Shown piece by piece: positions 1 through 5,374 of a DNA stretch of 5,374 nt. Location: NCBI GenBank assembly GCA_023434095.1, contig JAEYTJ010000056.1:1-5374 (forward strand), in the 5' to 3' direction. This stretch comes from Pseudomonadota bacterium (GTDB lineage: Bacteria; Pseudomonadota; Alphaproteobacteria; Rhizobiales; Xanthobacteraceae). Within the stretch, counting starts at the first letter, position 1; the number at the start of each line of letters is the position of its first letter. A program made the translations under genes and the position numbers. The notes beneath the pieces were generated by a model. It searched no databases. It was not told the origin of the DNA and saw only the letters and a list, made by a program, of their open reading frames with translations.

Positions 1-1114
1 GGAAGGCGCGCAGCTGCGCGGGATCGACATCGCGGGCAATGAAGCTCTGGCCGATGCCGCGCGCCAGGATGAAGGTGAGCGCGCCGCGCGAGACCTTCTT
101 GTCCTGCGCGATCAGGTCCATCAGCCCATCCGTATCGGGCAGGGCACCGGGAATGTCGGCGATGCGGGTCGGCAGGCCAACCGTGCGCAGATGGGCCTCC
201 ACCCGCTCGGCGTCGGCCGGGGCGCACAGGCCCTGCGCGGCGGAAAAGCGGAAGGCCTGCGCCATGCCCACCGCCACCGCCTCGCCGTGCAGAAGGCGCT
301 GCGAGAAGCCGGCGCCCGCTTCCAGCGCATGGCCGAACGTATGGCCGAGATTGAGCAGGGCGCGGTCGCCCGTCTCCTTCTCGTCGCGGCTGACCACGGC
401 GGCCTTGGAGGCGCAGCTGGTGGCGATGGCCTCGATGCGCTCCGCCCCGCCGCGGAACACGGCCTCCCACCGGCGTTCCAGCCAGCCGAAGAACGGCGCG
501 TTGTCGATCAGCCCGTATTTGGCGACCTCGGCGTAGCCGGAGCGGAACTCGCGCAGCGGCAGCGTGTCGAGCGCGGTGGTGTCGGCCAGCACCAGGATCG
601 GCTGGTGGAAGGCGCCGACGAGGTTCTTGCCATGGCGCGAATTGATGCCGGTCTTGCCGCCGACCGAGGAATCGACCTGCGCCAGCAGGCTGGTCGGCGC
701 CTGCACGAAATCGACGCCGCGCCGCAGCGCTGCGGCCGCGAAGCCGGCGAGATCGCCGACGACGCCGCCGCCCAGCGCCAAGACGAGGTCGCGCCGTTCG
801 ATGCGGGCGGCGAGCAATTCGTCCACCACCTGCTCGAACACGGCGTAGCATTTGGACTTCTCGCCCGGCTCGACGAGGACGGGGGTCGGCGTCAGGCCGG
901 CCTCGCGCAGCGAGGCCTCGACCGCGCCGAGATGGCGGTCGGCGACATTGCGATCGGTGACGATGCCGATCCGCGCACCCGGCCGCAGCGCGGCGACGCG
1001 CGGCCCCGCCTCGGCCAGCAGGCCCGGGCCAATGACGATGTCATAGGAGCGCTCGCCGAGCCCGACGCTGAGCTGCGTGCGGTCGGTTGTCGAGGGGGAA
1101 GCTGGCTTGTTCAC
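1..1114 (-). CDS. aroB: 3-dehydroquinate synthase, 3' end cut off by window edge
   Basis: This enzyme converts DAHP to 3-dehydroquinate, the second step of the shikimate pathway, in the cytoplasm with NAD+ and a divalent metal (usually Zn2+). The visible 371 codons start at a GTG (1114-1112) and reach the window edge without a stop; family length is about 360-380, so only a few residues should be missing. Seen: the NAD-binding glycine motif GGGVVGDLAG (residues 115-124), substrate-site residues D148 and K154 in the segment SSVGGKTGIN, metal ligand E196 in AEVAKYG, then NLGHTFGH with ligand H258 and H262, and LHGEAVAVGM with ligand H276. R251 and N255 are also in place. No catalytic residue is missing. 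The gene overlaps aroK by 4 bases (GTGA) and has a GGGAG ribosome binding site inside the end of aroK, so translational coupling is likely. The identification is very secure; the start is well supported. Confidence 0.96.
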   Translation of the reverse strand, partial: MNKPASPSTTDRTQLSVGLGERSYDIVIGPGLLAEAGPRVAALRPGARIGIVTDRNVADRHLGAVEASLREAGLTPTPVLVEPGEKSKCYAVFEQVVDELLAARIERRDLVLALGGGVVGDLAGFAAAALRRGVDFVQAPTSLLAQVDSSVGGKTGINSRHGKNLVGAFHQPILVLADTTALDTLPLREFRSGYAEVAKYGLIDNAPFFGWLERRWEAVFRGGAERIEAIATSCASKAAVVSRDEKETGDRALLNLGHTFGHALEAGAGFSQRLLHGEAVAVGMAQAFRFSAAQGLCAPADAERVEAHLRTVGLPTRIADIPGALPDTDGLMDLIAQDKKVSRGALTFILARGIGQSFIARDVDPAQLRAF

Positions 1115-1701
1115 GTCTCGTCTCCCGAACCCGGCGCGGCGAGATGGCCGGTCAGCGCCGCGATCACCGTATCGACCATCACTTCCTGCGGCACGTCATG
1201 CGACACCACGGTCACGTCGGCGCCCGCATAGACCGGGTAGCGCTGGTCGATCAGCCGGGCCAGCGTGCCCTCCGGGTCGTTCTTCAAAAGCGGCCGGTCG
1301 TCGCGCCGGCGCACCCGGCGCAGCAGCACGTCGAGCTCGGCCTTCAGCCAGACGCAGACGGCGTTTGCGGCGATGGCGGCGCGGGTGTCCGCGTTCATAT
1401 AGGCGCCGCCGCCGGTGGCGAGCACCATCGGCCCGGCTTCCAGCAGGCGGGCGATCACCTTCTTCTCGCCGTCGCGGAAGGCGGGCTCGCCGCGCAGGGC
1501 GAAAATCTCCGGGATGGTCATCCCCGCCGCCTGCTCGATCTCGGTGTCGGCGTCGGCGAAGGGCAAGGCGAGACGGCGGGCGAGGCGCTTGCCGACCGAG
1601 GACTTGCCGGCGCCCATCATGCCGACGAGCACGACGGAGCGCGCGCCCAGAAGCTCGCGCAGCCTTTCCGCCTTCTCGTCGTGTTCCGGTTCCGCCGTCA
1701 T
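1111..1701 (-). CDS. aroK: Shikimate kinase
   Basis: This cytoplasmic P-loop kinase phosphorylates shikimate at the 3-OH with ATP, the fifth step of the shikimate pathway. The product is 196 residues, slightly longer than the roughly 170-residue E. coli enzyme because of about 20 charged residues ahead of the first strand, an extension common in alphaproteobacteria. Seen: Walker A GMMGAGKSS (27-35), the shikimate-binding DAD (D50, D52), R76 in FRDGE, the glycine loop TGGGAYM (96-102), the lid arginine R136 in DDRPLL, and R154 in the QRYPVY segment, which matches the conserved C-terminal substrate arginine. All key residues are intact. It is transcribed ahead of aroB, with which it shares a 4-base stop/start overlap, so the two form one transcription unit. 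The ATG start has only a weak G-rich stretch before it; an ATG 8 bases upstream is out of frame. Confidence 0.96.
   Translation of the reverse strand: MTAEPEHDEKAERLRELLGARSVVLVGMMGAGKSSVGKRLARRLALPFADADTEIEQAAGMTIPEIFALRGEPAFRDGEKKVIARLLEAGPMVLATGGGAYMNADTRAAIAANAVCVWLKAELDVLLRRVRRRDDRPLLKNDPEGTLARLIDQRYPVYAGADVTVVSHDVPQEVMVDTVIAALTGHLAAPGSGDET
1122..1126 (-). promoter_or_regulatory. Ribosome binding site deciding the aroB GTG start
   Basis: On the minus strand this reads GGGAG and lies 7 bases before the GTG at 1114-1112. It sits within the last codons of aroK. Good spacing and good match to the anti-Shine-Dalgarno sequence favour the GTG start over any downstream start, and fit re-initiation by ribosomes finishing aroK. 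Confidence 0.6.
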
Positions 1702-1917
1702 CGCCCCATGCCCGCTCGCTCAAGCGCGGACTATCATCAGCGCGGAGGGGACGCAATGCGATGTCGGCCCGACACGGGCGGGGTGGAGGGGCGGTGTAAC
1801 GCTCCGTTCAGACAGAGGTGGCAGGGTGAGACGGATACCGCCCGCTTCCGCCGCCGCGCCATCCGGCCTTAGGATCGGCGGAACCCCTTCTTCGAATCGT
1901 GCAGGGCCTGCTCATCC
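1702..1917. other. Divergent intergenic region between aroK and the small membrane protein gene
   Basis: This 216-base gap separates the minus-strand aroK-aroB unit from the plus-strand small protein-xerD unit, so it should carry both promoters. Reading both strands I found only weak candidates. On the minus strand TTGCGT (1756-1751) is followed after 16 bases by ATAGTC. On the plus strand TAGGAT (1870-1875) has no convincing -35 box. No palindromic operator, tRNA or riboswitch-like structure was recognised. An AGGG at 1903-1906, 11 bases before the ATG at 1918, is a poor ribosome binding site for the small gene. Confidence 0.4.
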
Positions 1918-2061
1918 ATGCCGAGCCTCATCCGCCTTCTCGTCATTCTCGGCATCCTCGGCGGCATCGGCTACGGCACGCTGTGGGCGTTCGCCACGCT
2001 GGTGAAGCCGCAGACGCGCGAGATGAGTGTCGTGGTGCCGCCGGACCGGTTCGCCAAATGA
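1918..2061 (+). CDS. Small single-pass membrane protein (47 aa), unknown function
   Basis: This open frame encodes 47 residues beginning MPSLIRLLVILGILGGIGYG and ending PPDRFAK. Residues about 4-28 form one strongly hydrophobic helix rich in glycine (G12, G15, G16, G18, G20), a pattern that allows close helix packing. It is followed by a short polar tail with basic residues (K30, R34, R44, K47) and a VVVPP segment. The length, clean TM-plus-tail layout and ATGA overlap with the xerD start argue that it is a real gene and not chance. From memory, similar small proteins sit ahead of xerD in other Hyphomicrobiales, sometimes with misleading names. It has no recognisable domain and I assign no function. 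A cleaved signal peptide is unlikely because no clear cleavage site follows the helix. The start has a weak ribosome binding site. Confidence 0.75.
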   Translation: MPSLIRLLVILGILGGIGYGTLWAFATLVKPQTREMSVVVPPDRFAK

Positions 2062-3026
2062 GCGCCGGTGGGGCGCGGCTTTTTCTCGACATGATGGCCG
2101 CCGAGCGCGGTGCCGGCCCGAACACGCTCGGCGCCTATCAGCGCGACCTGGAAGACTATGAGGGCTTTCTGGCGACGCAGGGCACCGAGGTGGCCCGCGC
2201 CACGACCGGCGACCTGCGCGGCTGGCTCGCCGCGCTCTCCGCCCGCGGCCTCGCCAGCGCCAGCGTCGCGCGCAAGCTCTCCGCCGTGCGCCAGTTCCAC
2301 CGCTTCCTCTATGCCGAGGGCCATCGCGGCGACGACCCCGCCGCCGTTCTCGAAGGTCCGCGCCGCACCCGGCCGCTGCCCAAGGTGCTGTCGCAGGACG
2401 AGGTGACCCGCCTCATCGATACGGCGCATGCGCGCGCCGGCGAGGCTGTGCCGAGCCTCATCGAGGGTGCGCGGCGGGCCCGCACGGCGTGCTTCGTCGA
2501 ACTGCTCTATGCCACGGGCCTGCGCGTTTCCGAGCTGGCGGCGCTGCCCGCCTCGGCGGCGAATGCGCGCGGCGACGCCATCATCGTGCGCGGCAAGGGC
2601 AACAAGGAACGCCTGGTCCCGCTCGGCGCCCCGGCGCGCGCGGCGATGTCCGCCTATCGGGCGGCGCTGGAGATCGTGGCGCGGGAGCGGGCGGCGAAGA
2701 GCGGGGCCAGGGCGGCGCCGGAGCGCGGGCGATGGCTGTTTCCCTCCGGCGCGGCGAGCGGGCATATCACCCGCCAGCAGGTGGCGCTGGACCTGAAGGA
2801 CCTCGCTGTGGCGGCCGGGATCGACCCGGCACGGCTGTCGCCGCACGTGCTGCGCCACGCCTTCGCCAGCCATCTTCTGGCGCATGGGGCGGAACTGCGC
2901 ATCGTGCAGACGCTGCTCGGCCACAGCGATATTTCGACGACGCAGATCTACACCCATGTGCTGGACGAGCGGCTGAAAAGCCTGGTGCGGGACCTTCATC
3001 CGCTCAGCGAGGGCAGCGGCGATTGA
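2058..3026 (+). CDS. xerD: Site-specific tyrosine recombinase XerD
   Basis: XerD acts with XerC at the chromosomal dif site to resolve dimers before division, activated by FtsK. The product has 322 residues (E. coli XerD 298). Residues about 5-90 form the SAM-like core-binding domain, and about 105-310 the catalytic domain. Seen: the full active site R156 (ATGLRVSEL), K180 (GKGNKERLVPL), H263 and R266 (LSPHVLRHAFASHLL), H289 (LLGHSDISTTQIYTHV) and nucleophile Y298. The segment around the last motif follows E. coli XerD closely, which favours XerD over XerC, though that split is less certain. Extra length lies mainly in Ala/Arg-rich stretches around 125-142 and 207-224. The ATG at 2058 overlaps the stop of the upstream small gene, suggesting coupled translation. 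An upstream GTG at 1899 would read over the small gene in another frame and is rejected. No dif-like site was seen in the window. Confidence 0.93.
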   Translation: MSAGGARLFLDMMAAERGAGPNTLGAYQRDLEDYEGFLATQGTEVARATTGDLRGWLAALSARGLASASVARKLSAVRQFHRFLYAEGHRGDDPAAVLEGPRRTRPLPKVLSQDEVTRLIDTAHARAGEAVPSLIEGARRARTACFVELLYATGLRVSELAALPASAANARGDAIIVRGKGNKERLVPLGAPARAAMSAYRAALEIVARERAAKSGARAAPERGRWLFPSGAASGHITRQQVALDLKDLAVAAGIDPARLSPHVLRHAFASHLLAHGAELRIVQTLLGHSDISTTQIYTHVLDERLKSLVRDLHPLSEGSGD

Positions 3027-3066
3027 GCGCAGACGCGCGCCTGCCTTGACGTCGCCACCCTCTCGG

Positions 3067-3099
3067 GGCAGCTTCCGCCCGATTTCGCGGGCTGCCTTT
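3067..3099 (+). terminator. Candidate hairpin terminator after xerD
   Basis: GGCAGC (3067-3072) pairs with GCTGCC (3091-3096), and inside it, after a two-base TT bulge, CCGC (3075-3078) pairs with GCGG (3087-3090), leaving an 8-base loop. TTT follows at 3097-3099. The stem is strong but the T run is short, so this could be a weak intrinsic terminator for the xerD transcript or a leader structure ahead of accA. Confidence 0.4.
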
Positions 3100-3142
3100 C
3101 CGGGTAGCCCCCCTTTCCCGTAAGCCGGTTCAATCATTTCCA

Positions 3143-4096
3143 ATGCGCAGCTACCTCGATTTTGAGAAGCCCGTGGCCGAACTCGAGGCCAAGCTGGAAG
3201 AATTGCGCGCCATGGCGGCGCAAGGCGACGCGGTTGCCATCGGCGACGATATCGCGCGGCTGGAAGGCAAGGCGCGCGAGGCGCTGCTGCAGCTCTACGC
3301 GAATCTCTCGCCCTCGCAGAAGACGCAGGTGGCGCGCCATCCGCTGCGCCCGCACTTCTCCGATTACGCCTCGGCGCTGTTCGAGGAATTCGATCCGCTG
3401 GCCGGTGACCGCAAGTTCGGCGACGACCACGCCATTCTCGGCGGTCTGGCGCGCTTTCGCGGCCGGGCCGTCTGCCTGATCGGGCAGGAGAAGGGCTCCA
3501 GCACCGAAACCCGCATCAAGCACAATTTCGGCATGGCCCGGCCCGAGGGCTATCGCAAGGCGGTGCGGCTGATGGAACTCGCCGACCGCTTCTCGCTGCC
3601 GGTGATCTCGCTGGTCGACACGGCGGGCGCCTTCCCCGGCCTCGACGCCGAGGAGCGCGGGCAGGCCGAGGCCATCGCCCGCTCGACCGATGCCTGCCTG
3701 TCGCTCGGCGTGCCCAATGTCGCGGTCATCATCGGCGAGGGCGGCTCGGGCGGCGCCATCGCCATCGCCACCGCCAACCGGGTGCTGATGCTGGAGCATT
3801 CCATCTACAGCGTCATCTCGCCGGAAGGCGCGGCCTCGATCCTCTGGCGCGACACCGCCAAGGCGCAGGAGGCGGCGATGAACATGAAGATCACCGCGCA
3901 GGACCTGCTGCGCTTCCATGTCATCGATTCCGTCATCGCCGAGCCGCCGGGCGGGGCCCATCGCGACCCCGAGGCGGCAATGCGGGCGACGGGCGACGCC
4001 ATCGAGGCGGCGCTCGGGGAACTGGACGGGATGGAGCCGGGCGCGCTGCGCAAGGCGCGCCGCGAGAAGTTCCTGGCCATCGGCCGCAACCTCTGA
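3143..4096 (+). CDS. accA: Acetyl-CoA carboxylase carboxyltransferase subunit alpha
   Basis: AccA pairs with AccD in an alpha2beta2 carboxyltransferase that moves the carboxyl group from carboxybiotin on AccB to acetyl-CoA, giving malonyl-CoA for fatty acid synthesis; it is cytoplasmic. The 317-residue length matches the family (E. coli 319). Seen: the N-terminal YLDFEKP and a coiled helical region (about 1-60), QVARHPLRP (62-70), the crotonase-like core with FGMARPEGYRKA, LVDTAGAFPG (about 156-165), GEGGSGGA near residue 198, where backbone amides form an oxyanion hole in this family, and SVISPEGAASILW. Nothing is truncated or substituted. accB, accC and accD are not in the window, as is usual for dispersed acc genes in alphaproteobacteria. 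Upstream, TTGACG (3046-3051) resembles a -35 box, but no -10 box sits at proper spacing and there is no clear ribosome binding site before the ATG. Confidence 0.97.
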   Translation: MRSYLDFEKPVAELEAKLEELRAMAAQGDAVAIGDDIARLEGKAREALLQLYANLSPSQKTQVARHPLRPHFSDYASALFEEFDPLAGDRKFGDDHAILGGLARFRGRAVCLIGQEKGSSTETRIKHNFGMARPEGYRKAVRLMELADRFSLPVISLVDTAGAFPGLDAEERGQAEAIARSTDACLSLGVPNVAVIIGEGGSGGAIAIATANRVLMLEHSIYSVISPEGAASILWRDTAKAQEAAMNMKITAQDLLRFHVIDSVIAEPPGGAHRDPEAAMRATGDAIEAALGELDGMEPGALRKARREKFLAIGRNL

Positions 4097-4140
4097 GCCC
4101 TACGCGCAGGCCATCTCAGCGGCCGTCCGGAGCGCCTTCT

Positions 4141-4157
4141 CCCGGCGCCTCGCCGGG
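4141..4157. repeat. Perfect 7-bp inverted repeat downstream of accA
   Basis: CCCGGCG and CGCCGGG flank a 3-base loop CCT, beginning 44 bases after the accA stop. The stem is all G:C. No T run follows on the plus strand, so it is not a textbook intrinsic terminator; it may end or protect the 3' end of the accA transcript. Confidence 0.45.
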
Positions 4158-4174
4158 CTGTGATCGGAGGTAAT

Positions 4175-4194
4175 CCGGCGCGGGATTGCGCCGG
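4175..4194. repeat. Perfect 7-bp inverted repeat ahead of the YafK-like gene
   Basis: CCGGCGC (4175-4181) and GCGCCGG (4188-4194) flank the 6-base loop GGGATT. No T run follows. The right arm overlaps a possible -35 box (TTGCGC, 4186-4191) of the candidate promoter, so it could be an operator-like palindrome as well as an RNA hairpin. It shares the CCGGCG core with the repeat 34 bases upstream. Confidence 0.4.
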
Positions 4195-4212
4195 CCCCGG
4201 CCGCGGTATAAC
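4186..4212 (+). promoter_or_regulatory. Candidate sigma70-type promoter of the L,D-transpeptidase-like gene
   Basis: TATAAC (4207-4212) matches the -10 consensus at five of six positions and stands out in very GC-rich sequence. A partial -35 box TTGCGC (4186-4191) lies 15 bases upstream, shorter than the ideal 17. Transcription would begin near 4219, giving a leader of about 40 bases before the TTG start at 4261. Confidence 0.4.
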
Positions 4213-4245
4213 GCTTTGCGCAGGCGCCGTGCGCGCCGCGCTTTC

Positions 4246-4251
4246 GGGGAG
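4246..4251 (+). promoter_or_regulatory. Ribosome binding site deciding the TTG start at 4261
   Basis: GGGGAG lies 9 bases before the TTG at 4261. There is no in-frame ATG between here and codon 47, which lies beyond the lipobox, so this site is the main reason for choosing the TTG. Confidence 0.55.
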
Positions 4252-4260
4252 ACACCGGGG

Positions 4261-5374
4261 TTGAGGTTCAAAGGCTTTTCGAGCCTCTCGCATCAGGCGC
4301 CGGACCGGGGACTGCGCGCGCGCTGGCGTGGCGCCCTGCTGGCGGGCTGTGCCGCCTTGGTGCTGGCCGGCTGCAATGCCGGCGACAGCTCCTCGCCCAT
4401 GTCGAAGGCCAATAAGAGCCTTTCACCGCAGACGCTGGCGCTGATCGACCAGAAGGGCATGACGAAGTCGAGCCCGATCGTGGTGCGGATATTCAAGGAA
4501 GAATCCGAACTCGAAGTCTGGAAGGAAACCACCAGCGGCGAGTACGCGCTGCTGAAGACCTACCCGATCTGCCGCTGGTCCGGCGAATTGGGGCCGAAGG
4601 TGCGGGAGGGCGACCGGCAGGCGCCGGAAGGCTTCTACACCATCACGCCCGGCCAGATGAATCCCAATTCCAGCTACTACCTCGCCTTCGACCTCGGCTT
4701 TCCCAATGCCTATGACCGGGCCTGGGGGCGTTCCGGCAGCAATCTGATGGTGCACGGCGACTGCTCCTCGCGCGGCTGCTACGCCATGACCGATGAGCAG
4801 GTGCAGGAAATCTTCGCGCTCGGCCGCGAGAGCTTCTTCGGTGGGCAGCGCTCCTTCCAGGTGCAGGCCTATCCGTTCCGGATGACCGCCGACAACTTGG
4901 TCCGCCACCGCAACAACCCGCACCTCGCCTTCTGGAAGATGCTGAAGGAAGGCAGCGACGTGTTCGAGCTGACCAAGGCGCCGCCGAAGGTGGATTATTG
5001 CGGCAAGCGCTATGTGTTCAACGCGACGCCGGTCGACCCGACCCAGAAGCTTCAGGCCTCCGCTCCCTGCCCGGACTACACGCTGCCGGAAGGGTTGGAG
5101 GAGGCGCTTGCCGGCCGCCAGAAGGATGTCAGCACCAAGATCGCCAGCGCCGGCACGCTGCAGCCTGCCGCCCCGGTCAAGACCGGCAAGGACGGCGGCA
5201 TGCACAAGGTGTTCCTCGCCAAGCTGGAAAACCCCGAGCTTTCCGCGCCGGGCTCGCTGCCGCCGGTGGTGAAGCCGCCGGGCAGCGACTACGGCGTCTC
5301 GACCACCGAGCCGGCGCCGGCGGAGAGCATCGCGCTCGCCACCGCCGACACGGTCACCGAGGCCGCCGCCGTGC
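4261..5374 (+). CDS. YafK-like L,D-transpeptidase-fold lipoprotein, 3' end cut off by window edge
   Basis: The frame is open to the window edge (371 codons seen). From the TTG start, a charged n-region (residues 1-23) leads into a short hydrophobic stretch and the lipobox LAGC with acylated cysteine C38, placing the mature protein in the periplasm on a lipid anchor. Residues about 72-208 match the YkuD fold: PIVVRIFKEESELEVWK, then QAPEGFYTITPGQMNPNS, then MVHGDCSSRGCYAMTDEQV with H165 and catalytic C173. This is the YafK/DpaA (COG3034) version of the motif. Family members form or cleave L,D bonds at meso-diaminopimelate in peptidoglycan; E. coli YafK releases Braun lipoprotein, while some alphaproteobacterial relatives attach outer-membrane proteins. 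Which applies here cannot be read. C104, C168 and C247 are additional cysteines. After about residue 255 the sequence turns Pro/Ala-rich and looks disordered. The family call is strong, the exact reaction is open. Confidence 0.88.
   Translation, partial: MRFKGFSSLSHQAPDRGLRARWRGALLAGCAALVLAGCNAGDSSSPMSKANKSLSPQTLALIDQKGMTKSSPIVVRIFKEESELEVWKETTSGEYALLKTYPICRWSGELGPKVREGDRQAPEGFYTITPGQMNPNSSYYLAFDLGFPNAYDRAWGRSGSNLMVHGDCSSRGCYAMTDEQVQEIFALGRESFFGGQRSFQVQAYPFRMTADNLVRHRNNPHLAFWKMLKEGSDVFELTKAPPKVDYCGKRYVFNATPVDPTQKLQASAPCPDYTLPEGLEEALAGRQKDVSTKIASAGTLQPAAPVKTGKDGGMHKVFLAKLENPELSAPGSLPPVVKPPGSDYGVSTTEPAPAESIALATADTVTEAAAV

Noticed and set aside
191..1231. 346-codon plus-strand open frame opposite aroB
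   Set aside because: It lies antisense to a fully conserved aroB with all catalytic motifs. Long antisense frames are expected with high-GC codon usage, and its product shows no recognisable domain.
1077..1799. 240- and 261-codon plus-strand frames opposite aroK, both extending into the divergent intergenic region
   Set aside because: The first is extremely Arg/Ser/Pro-rich, and both overlap aroK antisense; neither has a recognisable domain.
1899..2057. Longer xerD with a GTG start at 1899, adding 53 residues
   Set aside because: The added N-terminus is His/Arg/Pro-rich and unlike XerD, and it reads out of frame over the small membrane protein. XerD homology begins just after the ATG at 2058.
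3046..3074. TTGACG as the -35 box of an accA promoter
   Set aside because: At 16-18 bases downstream there is only GC-rich sequence (CAGCTT and neighbours) with no acceptable -10 box, so it was not listed as a promoter.
1971..3143. 390-codon minus-strand open frame opposite xerD
   Set aside because: It covers xerD, whose active-site residues are all intact; the antisense product is Arg/Gly/Ala-rich with no fold signature, as expected of a GC-driven shadow.
3134..3961. 275-codon minus-strand open frame opposite accA
   Set aside because: It is antisense to an unmistakable full-length accA and has no recognisable motif.
4423..5205. 260-codon minus-strand open frame opposite the L,D-transpeptidase-like gene
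   Set aside because: The plus-strand frame has a lipoprotein signal and the HGDCSSRGC active-site motif; the antisense frame has none and is a composition shadow.

Overview
The window looks like chromosomal core sequence from a high-GC alphaproteobacterium, most likely of the order Hyphomicrobiales (Rhizobiales). The reasons are the strong G/C bias at third codon positions in every gene, the residue-level character of the proteins, and the gene set: aroK-aroB back to back with a small membrane protein, xerD and accA. I recall this arrangement from that group. A Xanthobacteraceae-like genus (Xanthobacter, Ancylobacter, Starkeya type) is a guess, not something the sequence proves.

Layout. Positions 1-1701 are on the minus strand and carry two consecutive shikimate-pathway genes. 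aroK (shikimate kinase) comes first in transcription. aroB (3-dehydroquinate synthase) follows, starts on a GTG that overlaps the aroK stop as GTGA, and runs off the left edge with almost its full length present. Positions 1702-1917 are the divergent intergenic region, in which no strong promoter can be read. Positions 1918-3026 (plus strand) hold a 47-residue single-helix membrane protein that is too short for usual gene calling, joined by an ATGA overlap to xerD (chromosome-dimer-resolving tyrosine recombinase). A GC-rich hairpin followed by a short T run lies between xerD and accA. Positions 3143-4096 encode AccA, the carboxyltransferase alpha subunit of acetyl-CoA carboxylase. Positions 4097-4260 contain two perfect 7-bp inverted repeats and a TATAAC box. 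From 4261 to the right edge there is an L,D-transpeptidase-fold (YkuD, YafK-like) lipoprotein with a TTG start; its C-terminus is cut off by the window edge.

How they work together. aroK and aroB supply aromatic amino acids and other chorismate products. xerD serves chromosome segregation, accA membrane lipid synthesis, and the YafK-like protein cell-wall or outer-membrane anchoring. Apart from the aroK-aroB pair there is no sign of a shared pathway; this is a housekeeping neighbourhood. No tRNA, rRNA, insertion sequence, CRISPR array, phage gene, frameshift or anomalous-composition segment was seen, and I do not see a novel multi-gene system. The items most worth a second look are the small protein coupled to xerD, and the cysteine-rich active site and tandem lipobox of the L,D-transpeptidase-like protein.
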